Numbered from the stretch's first letter, positions 11,156 through 21,910 are shown. The stretch is DNA of 64,000 nucleotides from Schizochytrium sp. TIO01 (GCA_004764695.1 SMSO01000031.1:4945048-5009047), one strand, 5' to 3'. A program made the numbers and translations. Notes: generated by a model not told the origin, from the letters alone.

Positions 11156-11537
11156 CTCGGGTCTTCAAACACTCAAATAGGCCTTGCCCCTCCTGGCTTC
11201 ACAAGACAGTCTTCTCCAAAAGGTGTCTATCTATCTGCCTTCTTGCCGCTTCTGGTTTGTTATTACGGTCGGACTGCCTACGGGTTCCCCGTACACACCA
11301 TAAAGAGGTAACCGAGGACATGAATCCGTACATTTCCGGGGACCCATTCTTGAGTAAGTAGTTGGCGCGGAGTCCACGCAGCGATGGGTTTCGAGATCCC
11401 TCGATAGTCACGCGATTGAAGTCAGCTGACTGGCTAATGGAGCACAAGATATTGCGCTGTATTGAAGGAGACGGCGTAAGGTAGATTCCACGCTCAAGGA
11501 TCTGGGTTGGTTGGGTGGTGCAAAAGTTGTTATCGAG
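11156..11537. promoter_or_regulatory. Divergent promoter region, GST / coiled-coil gene
   Basis: This 382-bp interval lies between two divergent starts and must hold both promoters. No specific box is convincing. The downstream frame is open back to a TTG at 11511, but the first ATG is at 11538. Confidence 0.4.
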
Positions 11538-13022
11538 ATGGCCGGATCCAGCCACAAGAAAGACGATGACTCCGACGACGAGAAGTCCGTACAGGACCAG
11601 GATGAAGAAAAGGAAAAGTCCAGAGTAGAGATCTTGGAGAAAGAGCTAGAGGCTGTGAAGGCACAGCTGAAATCTACACAGCAAACTGCGAGAGAGAAAT
11701 CAAAGGAGATCGAAAGGCTCAAGGGTGTTCAGGAGGATCTTCGAGGTGCAAAGGATGCAATTGCACTTGGCTTGGAGCAAATTAAAGAGCTTAAGCGAGA
11801 TAAAGAAGCACTGCTAGACCGTGTGCAAAAAGCTCAAAATGCAGAGCGAGAAGCAGGCTCGGAAGCTCGCAAGAAAAGTGCAGAAGCTGCGGCAGCAGTG
11901 AAGGAGATGAAGAAAGTACAAGAAGAACTTGAGTGGGAGAAGAAATTCCGCATGGGCCATGAGAAGGCCAAAGATAAACTTACAAGAACAGTAATCACAT
12001 TAGAAGCAAAGATCAAACAACAGACAGAGTTCACTGGCGTTGCGCAGAATCAACTCGTGACCGAGCAGAAGGAAGTACAACGCGAACGTGCGCAGAGACT
12101 AGTAGAAGTTCACCGTCTTAAGATCCTGCAGGATGAATGTGAGGAATTAAGAAATACAACAAGGATCAAAATAGCAGAAGCAGAAGTTGCTAATCGGAGT
12201 GCAGAGCACATGCAGAAACAGCTTGATCCTTTGCGCCAGTCTTTAGCTGAGTTCGAACGCTTGGCCAAAGACGATGCAGAGCAGATTGAGGCTCAAGATG
12301 CACGTATGCAAGAAGTTCTCGAGCAGGTGGAGAAACTTGAATCCAATTTGACACGGAAAACTGACGAGGTAGAACTACTAACTCGTCGTATAGAAAAAAT
12401 CACAAAGGCGCAAAGCACTCTTCGCGCGCAGGTCTTTCGCCTCCTGAAATCTTATCCTGACCTTGCCTCATATGTTCCTGAAATTGCCCAATCTTCTTTG
12501 AGCGGAAAGACTTCACGCAGTCTTCTTGGGCCAGCTTTTGATGTTTCTTCAGAGAACCTTAATGGTTTCCTATCGAGTCGCTCTCCAGTGCTCAGTCCTG
12601 TAGATCCACGCGGGTACGAGAGCAAAAACAATAGCAGTGACGCGGATCCTGATCGTGGTGACGACGGGCAAGGATATGTCGTTAAATTTGCCTTACTTCT
12701 TGATGACTGTTTAGACCAGCTTCAGGAAAAACCCAAAACTACGCACCAGCGTCTGATGATACCAGACATTTCTCAGCGACTCCAGCAGGAACAACTATTC
12801 GAAGAAAGCCAGCGCGAGACTATGCGAACTCTGTTTCCGCCCTCTCAGAAGAGTCCGTCGTCCAAGAAGGCATCCAAAATCATGCGAGACAAAGGCGGAA
12901 ACTTTGTAGGCCACGGTCTTGGTCTCCGTAAATCATCTATTGCATCTTCCCCAAGTCTTCGCCAGCAATGCCAAAGCATCATCCGCGCAAAAGACCGTGA
13001 ATTCGAAAACTACAAAACTTGA
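11538..13022 (+). CDS. Coiled-coil protein of unknown function
   Basis: A 494-residue protein. Residues 1-30 are acidic and disordered. About 30-310 is continuous coiled coil with Glu/Lys/Gln heptads (for example KELEAVKAQL, LEQVEKLESNL). Then comes a short helical end (QVFRLLKSYPDLASYV) and a 150-residue low-complexity tail with Ser-rich blocks and SPSSKKASK. There is no signal peptide, membrane segment or catalytic motif. Such proteins in flagellates are often axonemal or centrosomal, but this is only a guess from architecture. The next gene follows after about 110 bases on the same strand. The start is the ATG at 11538. Confidence 0.8.
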   Translation: MAGSSHKKDDDSDDEKSVQDQDEEKEKSRVEILEKELEAVKAQLKSTQQTAREKSKEIERLKGVQEDLRGAKDAIALGLEQIKELKRDKEALLDRVQKAQNAEREAGSEARKKSAEAAAAVKEMKKVQEELEWEKKFRMGHEKAKDKLTRTVITLEAKIKQQTEFTGVAQNQLVTEQKEVQRERAQRLVEVHRLKILQDECEELRNTTRIKIAEAEVANRSAEHMQKQLDPLRQSLAEFERLAKDDAEQIEAQDARMQEVLEQVEKLESNLTRKTDEVELLTRRIEKITKAQSTLRAQVFRLLKSYPDLASYVPEIAQSSLSGKTSRSLLGPAFDVSSENLNGFLSSRSPVLSPVDPRGYESKNNSSDADPDRGDDGQGYVVKFALLLDDCLDQLQEKPKTTHQRLMIPDISQRLQQEQLFEESQRETMRTLFPPSQKSPSSKKASKIMRDKGGNFVGHGLGLRKSSIASSPSLRQQCQSIIRAKDREFENYKT

Positions 13023-13130
13023 GCCGGTGCTTCAGCAAACCCCAAACATATTTTGAAAGCGTGCTGTGCGAAGTGAACTTTTCTAGGCGATTGGAACGTG
13101 CCAATTACAAGGAGGCGAAATTTCAGCGAG

Positions 13131-14489
13131 ATGGAGGTTCTTCATGATGAAATCTTGAAGTTAGGTTTGGAAAAAATTCGCTTCAACTGTTTAATTCGCT
13201 TGACAACGAATGAAGAGTGCGAGCTCGCAGAGGCTTGCCTTGTAGCCGAGGGGTTTGTTGCTGCCCACAGAGTTGAGACCAACGTGGTTATGGGCTATCG
13301 TGTAGTAAAGGAAGACCTCGAAACAAATGCAATGCTGCATACGCTACACTTAAATGTTGAGAGTGCAACGTGCGAACTCACAGAAGACGAGAACAACTGT
13401 CTAATAATCCGTTATTCTCTTGTTAAACTACGGCACTCAATTTACAATAGGGGCTGGGTAGTGATAGACAAAGCTATGCCGTGGACTTTACGCAAGCTTA
13501 GTGCTGAGGATCTCGCAGAGTTCGCTGTTAATGAAGTCGTCGAGACATCATTAAGGCCCGAAATTCAAATCTCGGGCCCGTCGTTGCGACTCACGCTTCA
13601 CATTATTGAAACGAAGATCTGCACAATCATCGGAGCACGAGAGGCTACGAAAGACAAGAGACACGTTCTTGCTTTGCCTCTGGACGGCTCACAGCGCCAT
13701 GGAATTGAGAAATCCGGCAGCGCCTCCGAGATCCTTAAGAAAACACCTTTTGACTTGTGGCTTGAAGGGCAGCGCAGGCTCCCCTTGCATCCATCCCCGA
13801 TTCCCGATCCACAGTCGCACGAGGTACTGAGCTGGCGTATCGCATGTACTACCGGCTTGTGCATGCCAAAGGTCTGGGCAACTACGTATGTCGTGACAGG
13901 GTCAAGCTCCAAATGTCCTCGACAAATGTGTGTTTACTCCATAACATCCCGAGTGCCTCGCCAAGCGCGAGTTTTTGAGGGCTTCGTAGCTCAAGATATT
14001 CTCAGCGCACTAGGACCTTCTCTGCAAAAGGGCTGGGAGCTTCGCGCGAACTTCATGCCTCACTTCCGAGGATTCCACTCAGCAAGGGACGCCAGGGCTT
14101 TTGATGAAAGTTTAGGGGAAAGGATTGTGGATTGGAGAGATCCAAGTCTGGAGTGCCAAGTCGCTGAACAGCTCCGAGCTGTGACTTATGCAGATTTAGA
14201 CCATTCTAATAATTCATGCAGCCGAACTTCATCATCATCCAGTACTGGGTTCGAGCGACAAAACTTAAGCTGTCTAGAGCGGGGTAATCCTTTGCATTTC
14301 AAAACCGCTACGAGTCTCAATGTCTCGAACATGAGCAGTACGAAGTCGCGTAAAAAGAGAAAATGCCTTGCGCCAGTCAGAGTCAGCCAAGCAAAGAGCA
14401 AACCATCAAATGACCAAGGCAGGATTTACCGTGAGGCGAGTTCAATGAGGACAGCGGCGAAGAAGAGAAAGTCGAAAAAAACCAAGTAA
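13131..14489 (+). CDS. Conserved-looking protein, possibly C18orf63/DUF4708-type
   Basis: A 452-residue protein. The first 350 residues are compact and mixed alpha/beta (RFNCLIRLT, LRLTLHIIETKICTIIG, VFEGFVAQDILSALGPSLQKG). The last 100 are Ser/Lys-rich and end in a nuclear-localisation-like KKRKSKKTK. The strand pattern, the ETKICTI block and the DILSAL-type helix after a short beta segment recall the vertebrate C18orf63 family (DUF4708), whose function is unknown. I hold that match loosely. The frame is open back to a GTG at 13098, but the first ATG is at 13131. It follows the coiled-coil gene closely on the same strand. Confidence 0.72.
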   Translation: MEVLHDEILKLGLEKIRFNCLIRLTTNEECELAEACLVAEGFVAAHRVETNVVMGYRVVKEDLETNAMLHTLHLNVESATCELTEDENNCLIIRYSLVKLRHSIYNRGWVVIDKAMPWTLRKLSAEDLAEFAVNEVVETSLRPEIQISGPSLRLTLHIIETKICTIIGAREATKDKRHVLALPLDGSQRHGIEKSGSASEILKKTPFDLWLEGQRRLPLHPSPIPDPQSHEVLSWRIACTTGLCMPKVWATTYVVTGSSSKCPRQMCVYSITSRVPRQARVFEGFVAQDILSALGPSLQKGWELRANFMPHFRGFHSARDARAFDESLGERIVDWRDPSLECQVAEQLRAVTYADLDHSNNSCSRTSSSSSTGFERQNLSCLERGNPLHFKTATSLNVSNMSSTKSRKKRKCLAPVRVSQAKSKPSNDQGRIYREASSMRTAAKKRKSKKTK

Positions 14490-15813
14490 TTAAAATCTTC
14501 GATTGTCAAATGGTAAGAGATTAGCACCTAAACCAACAAAAACACATTTCGTTCAGCTACCAAAGCAGTACAATTTCCTCGATCTCTGGCACTCACCCTT
14601 CGATTGACAATATTCGAGTATACATTACCTATCAACTCGATAAATAGGTACTCTTTCCTTTAATCTTACAACATGTGCTCTTCAGATTTTTATCAATTTT
14701 GCCTGTCGTGTGTAAGGGGCTTTGGATAGTACAAATTTATATTCTAATTTCACAACATCTAAAACTAGTTGTTAGTAGCAGAGAGACCCTAATCGTCCGA
14801 AAATGTGTTCGTGAATGCTGCGGATCTTAGTCAATCGTTACACAACTCTAATGGTTTAAGCAATCGACCGTAGAATGTGATTGCTCATGGGCTCACAACT
14901 AAGCCATCTACTCCCACCAAAATGAGACGCATAGACACTTTCATAAAGTTTTCCCAACTAGACAAGGGCAGCACTATTTAAGCTTGATTATCTTAAAGTT
15001 GATTGTGCTATTTTCCTCCAAAATATCGGGGAATTAGAATAGCAATTCCTAGCCCTGGTCGACGATGCATACTATGTTCTACTGTGTTCTGTCGGTATCT
15101 TACTTCAACGAATCTATGTAGTGATGCGTTTCACTTTTTCAAATTTGATTTAAGCGAAGAACCGTGGTTGAGCTCTAGCTTGCAATTTAGAACTTAACGT
15201 CGACTTTTCGCTCGAATGCTGGGTTGACCGAATCTTAATTCATGGTTTGGCTACATCTCAATTAATGTTAATCTGTCATCTGAAGTTAATTTTTGAATTG
15301 ACTTCCAAAGTTCAAGCATCTTTTAAGCTTGGTACAAAAGCTGAAACACGCTCTGTGAAACTAAGCACTGTTGCGGAGGCTAGTATTGCAGTGAAGAGTA
15401 TTGAAAAGTTGCCATTATCTTTATGGACTATACCGAGACCACGAGCTTGGTTGAAGAGTCAATGCTTGTTATCCTCAAGAAAAAAGGCAGGCCTTCTCCC
15501 TCGGGTAGAATAAGAGCAGCATCCGACTTATGCCGAATACGATTCTACAGCCCTGTCAAAGAGCTGTCTAAATTCACTTGTTACATGCTCTCGCTCTGCA
15601 ACGAACGATCATTCCCTTCTTTATATATGCAATTCACAAACGTTGATTTTACTAAGTTTAGGTGTTTACAGTTATATACTCAGATATCCATAAAGTGAAT
15701 TTACACTCAAAGAAAATGAGTTGGTGGATCTATACACGGCCCAGACGGGCACTGAAGAAACTATGTGTGAGGCGCACTTGAGGTTAGCTTGAAGAATAAG
15801 TGTAAATATCCCC
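14490..15813. other. Spacer without firm gene
   Basis: This AT-rich spacer lies between a plus-strand and a minus-strand gene that end toward each other. Short frames at 15003-15197, 15247-15513 and 15423-15698 have no ATG-supported, family-like content. Part of 15300-15500 looks faintly protein-like and might be an old gene fragment, but I cannot support more. Confidence 0.45.
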
Positions 15814-16716
15814 CTACATTACATCAGCACGGAGGAGCTTCACGACACCTTTATCTTGGCTCACTTGGACGTTGGCAATGCACGCACGTACGCGGTTAAG
15901 CGAGAAAATATCCTTCTCTTCTCCATCTTGCATAACTTTTTCACGCAAGCTCGACTCCATGTCGACCCATGGCGCTCGGTACGCAGAATCAAGAGGACCG
16001 TAGTCCTGCAGAGTGCTTTCATGAATCCCCTGAAATACCTTCTCGATATTGTGAGGGCCAATTCCACCGGCATAGCCACACGGGAGGCCTTCCACGATGT
16101 TTGGTCGTGGAAACGTCGTGCGTTCCACGCCTGTGCCTACACTATCATCAAAGAGAACGCTAATGTTTGCAAGACTCTCGCGTCTTGCAATGAGAGCCTC
16201 CCATAGTGGTTTCGTCTCCTCGTTGCGCTGCAAGATGAACTCCATAGCAGGCACTGCTTCGATCACCTTGGCGACATTGTCAACTTGATCAGCAAGTTTT
16301 GAACTATCCACATTGTTGGCTTTCGTGGCGTTAATCTGCACCCTCCGAAAACCCAGCGCGGCCAGTTTTTGTACAAACTCTGCGTTGCCCTCAAGCACCT
16401 CCTCACAGCGCGTGCTACACAAATGTGCTGCAAGTCTGACTTTGTAGAAGCCCGCGACAATGTTGGCTTTTGATACAGCCTTGCAGAGGTCGTTCTCAAC
16501 CCAGGTCATGCTGGGAAATCTCGGCTCGCCCTCCTTCTCCGGCCTGAAGAGCACGCCCCATTCCGCCCAGGGTGCAGAGCTCTGAGAGATTTCTACAACG
16601 TCTTCTACCTTGACAGACTCGTCCACACCACAGAAGCCCACCGCCAGCAGCGGTACCGCGTTGCTGCTCTCCGTGCGAGCTTTCTTCTCCTGACGGCAAT
16701 CTTCCTGTGCGCTCAT
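15814..16716 (-). CDS. TrpF-like (phosphoribosylanthranilate isomerase-like) TIM-barrel protein
   Basis: A 300-residue protein built on the TrpF pattern. It has an N-terminal strand with FCG (C29), which matches the ICG Cys general base. A central strand carries VQIN where TrpF has the Gln of its QLHG block. A strand with LFDDSVGTG matches the catalytic Asp followed by GGTG, and AGGIGPHNI matches the phosphate-binding AGGL-PENV turn. Both catalytic residues thus seem kept, so the protein may be an isomerase of tryptophan synthesis or a divergent relative. It is longer than typical TrpF (about 200-220), with a Lys/Ser-rich N-terminus and a C-terminal helix pair ending RVRACIANVQVS. No targeting peptide is obvious. 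No other tryptophan gene is nearby. Confidence 0.68.
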   Translation of the reverse strand: MSAQEDCRQEKKARTESSNAVPLLAVGFCGVDESVKVEDVVEISQSSAPWAEWGVLFRPEKEGEPRFPSMTWVENDLCKAVSKANIVAGFYKVRLAAHLCSTRCEEVLEGNAEFVQKLAALGFRRVQINATKANNVDSSKLADQVDNVAKVIEAVPAMEFILQRNEETKPLWEALIARRESLANISVLFDDSVGTGVERTTFPRPNIVEGLPCGYAGGIGPHNIEKVFQGIHESTLQDYGPLDSAYRAPWVDMESSLREKVMQDGEEKDIFSLNRVRACIANVQVSQDKGVVKLLRADVM

Positions 16717-16952
16717 GCTCTATATCGGGGTCTACCAGTGCCCTCACTTGACGTCGTTATACAAGCCCAACGGGGTGGTCTCTGCGCTGTTCCAGCTCTG
16801 GTCCTTCTCCAAAGCGCTTCTTTGGAAGTCCGCTTTCAAAGCTCAAGTTCTGCTTCAAGTTCTCTCGGATTCACTTCGATTCAAAATTGTCCCCCATATT
16901 CAGAACCGGAGGGTCCCCAAGTTACCGGCATGTGAGGTGGTAACAAGAATAG

Positions 16953-16975
16953 GACTGACTGACTGACTGACTGAC
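16953..16975. repeat. (GACT)n microsatellite
   Basis: Nearly six perfect GACT units. Confidence 0.9.
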
Positions 16976-17254
16976 TTACATTACAAGCAAGCAAGCAAAT
17001 GCAAACGGGTCTGTCTTCCTTCCTTTGCTAAACCCCGCAGACTTCTCTCGGTGGTCTCGCTGCATTCCACAGCCACCACTCCGTCTGTGCGTCCTCAATA
17101 CCCTCATCTCCTCCACACGGAGGGTGCCTCGGCTCCAACTCGCCAAACTTATATCGCAAACTGCAATTGAAGGTCATCTTCATCTTCGCCTTTTAACGCC
17201 CAGCCTCCTGTGACACTTTATGCCTGTCCCTGCCCTTTCAGGCCGCTGTTTTGC

Positions 17255-17299
17255 TATTGTTATTGTTGTTGTTATTGTTGTTGTTGTTGTTGTTGTTGT
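17255..17299. repeat. (TTG)n microsatellite
   Basis: A run of TTG units with two TTA variants, about 15 units. Confidence 0.9.
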
Positions 17300-17450
17300 C
17301 TCTCCGCCGCGAAACCTGGTGTCAGCGCGACCTCCAGCGTCCCAGCGCCCACCCAGTCAATGCTCAGACCCTGTGGGGAGCCGGGAAGAAACTAGCTCTG
17401 GGCACCACCTTGCTCCCTTTGGGTGCCAGCCTGACATAAAGTACGCTCTG

Positions 17451-17533
17451 CGATGCGATGCACTGCGATGCAATGCAATGCAATGTAATGCAATGTAATG
17501 CAATGTAATGCAATGCAGTGCAATGCAATGCAA
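17451..17533. repeat. Pentanucleotide (ATGCA)n array with ATGTA variants
   Basis: About 16 five-base units. Some carry a C-to-T change, giving alternating ATGCA and ATGTA in the middle of the array. Confidence 0.9.
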
Positions 17534-18050
17534 ACGTTGAAGCGAAGTCATGAAAAACAAGCATGGCTCTCCGTTTTGCTAGCCTCGTATCTTAAACATT
17601 AGGACTCGCCTAAGCGATCATTGCTAGTTACATTCTGTCTTTTGAGTTCAATCTATACTCTAGCTGTACCTCGGCAGCCACCAAGCTCGACCTTGTTTCC
17701 TTCGAAGCCTTGGCTTGCAGCGTTTCCTCCGTTGCGAGTCGTCGTTCCTTGGGTTTTGGCGGTTTTCCTAGAAAGGTAACCAGCTGCGTTGCTTTTGTGT
17801 CGTGGTGGCGGTGGTGTTGTCCTCTAACTCGAACTTTTGTGGCCCTACTGAGTCCCTTAGCAAGTGTTAATCCTAGAACTGTTGTTCCACACGTTCTATT
17901 TGTTCTGGCCTCTGGGATCTAAGACTTCGAAATCGAAATCGTAGAGAGCACCAAATCTGGAAATCCAAATTGCTGGGATTTGGATTGCGCGGGGATCACT
18001 GCGTGGGGTAAGGGGACTACGCCAGGAGGGAGGGTGCGAGTAGAGGCAGC

Positions 18051-19955
18051 ATGATGCTGTCGTGCAGAGTTGCGCGACACAGAGAGGTGTGGAAGCTGCA
18101 AAGGGCCTTCGTGAGCGTGAAGCATGTGGAGCAGGAGGCTGGCGCCGCTGGAGAACACGAGCACCGCTTCTCGGCAGTGCCGCAGGCACTCTCTCCTGAG
18201 CAGGAGGTTCAGCTAGACCTCGTGCAGCGCAAACAAAGCCCGGAGCACCGGCGCGACGGTGTGCAGTATGCGCCCTGGCAGCAGCATCCTGGTGGAGAAG
18301 GTCATGCTCTAAGTTCTCACCAGAACCAAAATCCCCAGTTCACGGTAAAAGCTGAGGGAGACTCAATCTTATCAGTGGAACAGAGAGAAAAGGATTTGCA
18401 AATAAATCATCAGGATCAGCGAAAGTTGCGGGGTCCGGAAGACGAAGTTAGTTCTGTGGACGATAAAAGCAAGACCAGGAAATTTGCGACGGAGTCAGAG
18501 GTCTATCAAGAGACGCCTACGGGATGGCATCACAGACCCACGCGGGTGGTGCCAGAACTCAGTCAAAGGGTAAAAGACACCTTGCTTGAGGCGCGAAACC
18601 ATTTACTTCCGAAGGACTATGCAAACTCTGTTGCCCCGCGGTATGTGGAGTACGTGCAGTGGAACATGGCGGCGAGCGTAGTGGGCACGGCGTCTAGCGT
18701 GATTTCCATGCAATCGCTACTCATGGCAGTGGGTTTGGGCCAAGGCGCAATTCCATCTGCCGCAGCCCTGAATTGGATCTTAAAAGATGGACTTGGACAG
18801 CTTGGTGGTGTCCTTTTCGCATCGTCTGTAAATCAGAGGTTTGACGCCGAGCCAAAGCGCTGGCGCCTAAAGGCAGCTGCTATCCTTGACGCTAGCGTCT
18901 TGCTTGAGGTCATGACACCGTGGTTTCCGAACTACTTTTTGCCAATTGCCTCGATCGCAAACATTGGCAAAAATGTTGGATGGTTAGCAATTAGCGCAAG
19001 TCGAGCAGGTATTCACCGCAGTTTCATGCGTGAGGAAAACCTAGGTGATATAACCGGAAAGGCTGGGTCGCAAGCCATTGCTGCGTCTGTGGTTGGCACC
19101 GCATTCGGCATCGGGCTTTCCTCGATTGTTGGAACTACGACAGGTTCTTTACTCTTTACAGCGACAGTGCTATCATCGATTCATATGGGCTTTTTATACA
19201 AGTCGATTCAGACAGTGACGATTAACACACTGAACTTGCAACGGCTATGGTTGGCTGTGCGGCCCGCTTTGGAGTATGATGATCCTTCGAAACGCCAGGA
19301 TGGCATTGTCACCTCCGACGTTGATCTGCCGAAGGTTTTAAGCCCTGAAGCCGTTGCTCCATTGGAAACTATAGTGCACTTTGGCAAATATTCTGTGACC
19401 CGTCGCGGGTTTTCAATTTTAGAGCAAGAGCCTTCGGCCATGGCTCCGTTTTTTTCTCCTAGTCAAATGCGTGGGTCAGCGCAACTTCGTATTGGGTCCC
19501 GTCTTGACGAAGCTTTTCCGAGCCCAGTTGAATTTGATGTCGCTCTTGACCTTGCCTTACAGCATGACGACAAGCATTTAATCAACCTCTTGCCTAGCGG
19601 CACCGTGCATTTGGTTTTTCTTCAGGGCGCTGACCCCAAGGACATTTTGCGTGGCGCTCTTCACGCCATGCATGTCTACCAGGCCGTCGTTCACGAGGAG
19701 AAGGAGCACGCGCTTCGTGGTCCCCCAGCTAGTGGTGCTGCTACCTCATACTCTACACACTCTGGTCCCACCTCGTCGGTGTCCCCTTCGGAGGACCAGA
19801 GGCGCGAGGCAATCATAGTGCGGGCATGCCGTGAGCGAATGGGGGAAAGCGCTGCGGAAAGTCTCCGGGAGAGCCTTATGCAGGCGGGATGGGACGTGAA
19901 CCACCTCTTCTTCGAGCCCTTCCGCGCTCGTGTGGCCGTTGTCCTGCACAAATGA
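18051..19955 (+). CDS. RUS family protein (root UVB sensitive, DUF647)
   Basis: A 634-residue member of the RUS/DUF647 family, known in plants (RUS1-6) and animals (C16orf58/RUSF1), where plant members act in UV-B sensing and vitamin B6-linked development. The diagnostic block runs from about residue 180: LLPKDYANSVAPRYVEYVQW, then VGTASSVISMQSLLMAVGLG, AAALNWILKDGLGQLGG, and the helix-rich middle to about 400. The C-terminal half (about 420-634) has the family's second conserved part, with SPVEFDVALDLAL and AGWDVNHLFFEPF. The first 160 residues are low in conservation, Arg/Gln/Glu-rich, and may include an organelle-targeting segment (RVARHREVWKLQRAF). Several hydrophobic helices suggest membrane association. 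Start: ATG at 18051, or 18054 directly after it. Confidence 0.93.
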   Translation: MMLSCRVARHREVWKLQRAFVSVKHVEQEAGAAGEHEHRFSAVPQALSPEQEVQLDLVQRKQSPEHRRDGVQYAPWQQHPGGEGHALSSHQNQNPQFTVKAEGDSILSVEQREKDLQINHQDQRKLRGPEDEVSSVDDKSKTRKFATESEVYQETPTGWHHRPTRVVPELSQRVKDTLLEARNHLLPKDYANSVAPRYVEYVQWNMAASVVGTASSVISMQSLLMAVGLGQGAIPSAAALNWILKDGLGQLGGVLFASSVNQRFDAEPKRWRLKAAAILDASVLLEVMTPWFPNYFLPIASIANIGKNVGWLAISASRAGIHRSFMREENLGDITGKAGSQAIAASVVGTAFGIGLSSIVGTTTGSLLFTATVLSSIHMGFLYKSIQTVTINTLNLQRLWLAVRPALEYDDPSKRQDGIVTSDVDLPKVLSPEAVAPLETIVHFGKYSVTRRGFSILEQEPSAMAPFFSPSQMRGSAQLRIGSRLDEAFPSPVEFDVALDLALQHDDKHLINLLPSGTVHLVFLQGADPKDILRGALHAMHVYQAVVHEEKEHALRGPPASGAATSYSTHSGPTSSVSPSEDQRREAIIVRACRERMGESAAESLRESLMQAGWDVNHLFFEPFRARVAVVLHK

Positions 19956-20113
19956 GAGGCAAGCAGCTCAATATTTATGTGTATCACCCCGTACGCTATG
20001 TGCCTACTTACTAGGCAAACAGCTAGCTGGTCGCTAGGTAGTTAGTTACTTCGTTTGCTTAGCAAGGAGAACATGGTGACAATAGAAATAAATAAAAAAC
20101 ATTTTTAAAATTA

Positions 20114-20114
<1 letters not shown>

Positions 20115-20145
<31 letters not shown>
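20115..20145. repeat. (AAT)n microsatellite
   Basis: About ten AAT units, 160 bases after the RUS stop codon. Confidence 0.9.
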
Positions 20146-20147
<2 letters not shown>

Positions 20148-20808
20148 GCATTCAAGTTATTTTTGTTTTTTTAAAAATATAAATTAAAATGACCGTAAAT
20201 AGGTAAACAGTGCCTAAACACTGCGGCATTGTTTCTCAACCAAAAACGAAGCTTTAAACAAGAATTTACTTATATTTTAATCAATTTCTCTATTTTTTAA
20301 TGTACCTTTAAAAAAGGGGGGAAAACAAGAAAAAGGCAAAGCAGACGCAAGAAAAAAGAAAGAACTCCGAAAGAAGGTAAGAACAAGCAAAGAAAAGAAA
20401 GCATAACTTTACGAATCATGTACCTACTACGTAACACCACGCTTGGACTACTCATTTCCCCATAGGCAGTTTGACAAACGAGCAATCAATCAGTACATCA
20501 ATCAACACATTAATACATCCATTAATCAAACAGCCAAAAAAACCGCAGGACGAACTAATTCACTCACTCACTCACTCACTCACCAACTAACTACCTGGCA
20601 ATGGAATGAAGCTGGTCAAGTTGTGGATGGCCCTCACTTCGACTTCTCGTTCCCAATTCCTTCTCCTTCTTGACCTTCTCTTTCTTCACCGTTCTGAGGC
20701 GACTGCTGTTTGTTCCTGAGGGCTGCTTTTTCTTAGTGCTTCGACGAGCTTTGCTTCTTCTGCAGTTTCCCAAAACTGATATACACAGTCGTACGAGAAC
20801 AAATCAAT

Positions 20809-20859
20809 CAACAAACAAACAAACAAACAAACAAACAAATAAACAAACAAACAAACAAA
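20809..20859. repeat. (AAAC)n microsatellite following AATC units
   Basis: A compound array: AATC units turn directly into about 12 AAAC units. The same compound order recurs at 47795-47851. Confidence 0.92.
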
Positions 20860-20893
20860 GCGGAAGGACACGAAAGCAAAAGCACAACTAAAG

Positions 20894-20975
<82 letters not shown>
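20894..20975. repeat. (CTTT)n polypyrimidine array
   Basis: About 20 perfect CTTT units, an uninterrupted polypyrimidine strand able in principle to form triplex DNA. An array of nearly the same length is at 45416-45499. Confidence 0.95.
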
Positions 20976-20978
<3 letters not shown>

Positions 20979-21366
20979 TCTTGCTTTGCCTTAATAGCGC
21001 ACTTCCGAAAGAGGAAGAAGAAGAAGAAGGAACTCGGAGTTCTGCCAAGAATTGGGCACCACAAGCACTTGATTCTCGCCGCCTCTAGGCTCGCGCTCTC
21101 CGCCGTCGCTTTCAACTCTTCTCCATCGCAGGGCAACTCTTCTCCAGGACGATGGGTGCGCGGCTGCCTGTGCGTGCAGACCAGACCCGCTCAGCTGCAA
21201 AGAAATCAGGGAAACCAAAGAAATCGCAAAGGCGAAAGAGGTCCTGTCCTCCAAAGGAAGGAAACAAACCATTGGGAAAGGAAAGAGCAGCAGAACCAAA
21301 GGAAAGGAACAGAAACACACCTTCCGTAAGCGGCTTCTCTTATCTATCGCAATCGGTAATTCACTC

Positions 21367-21393
21367 ATTGATTGATTGATTGATTGATTGATT
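21367..21393. repeat. (TTGA)n microsatellite
   Basis: Between six and seven perfect units. Confidence 0.9.
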
Positions 21394-21868
21394 CATATGT
21401 GCATTCATTTGCTTCAGTCGCCAACTCATCAACCGATCAACCCACTGCAATAATCACAATCAATGTACTTCCTTACTCGCCTACTTCTGTTGCAAACAAC
21501 TGCTCATCTTCTATCTGAGCGATTGATTGATTGATCGCTGCTGTGCTGTGCTATTTGCCGTGTCCTTACAGAGAGAGAGGAGAGGAGAGGCCCCCGCAAA
21601 TATGTCAAAGCAGCCCCGTCTCCGCCTCTCTTCCTGCGGTCTAAAGTGCTGCGCGGAGGAACAGCAAGCTAGCTAGCTTCTTGCTTTAGGTCTTTAGGTC
21701 TGCCACGTCGGCGAAAGAAAGAGTGTCCCCTCCACACAGTCAGCCAGTCTGACTCGAGAGGAGGCAGTAGGTACTTTACCCACAGCTGAGACAGGCAGAC
21801 AGAGAGACAGACGTAGAGAGGTAGAGAGCTTAAGAGTCCCCGTTGGCCTTCGTTTGGCCTTCGTTTTG

Positions 21869-21910
21869 GCCTTTGCCTTTGCCTTTGCCTTTGCTTTTGC
21901 CTTTGCTTTT
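21869..21910. repeat. (GCCTTT)n hexanucleotide array
   Basis: About seven units with one- or two-base variants. It produces Lys-Ala or Phe-Ala repeats in the open frames that cross it. Confidence 0.85.

Larger units (their letters stand above)
16717..18050. other. Divergent spacer with microsatellites
   Basis: This interval lies upstream of both the TrpF-like gene and the RUS gene, so it must contain both promoters. It carries a GACT array, a TTG array and an ATGCA-type pentamer array. Open frames here (for example 17220-17498) are products of those repeats. Confidence 0.55.
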
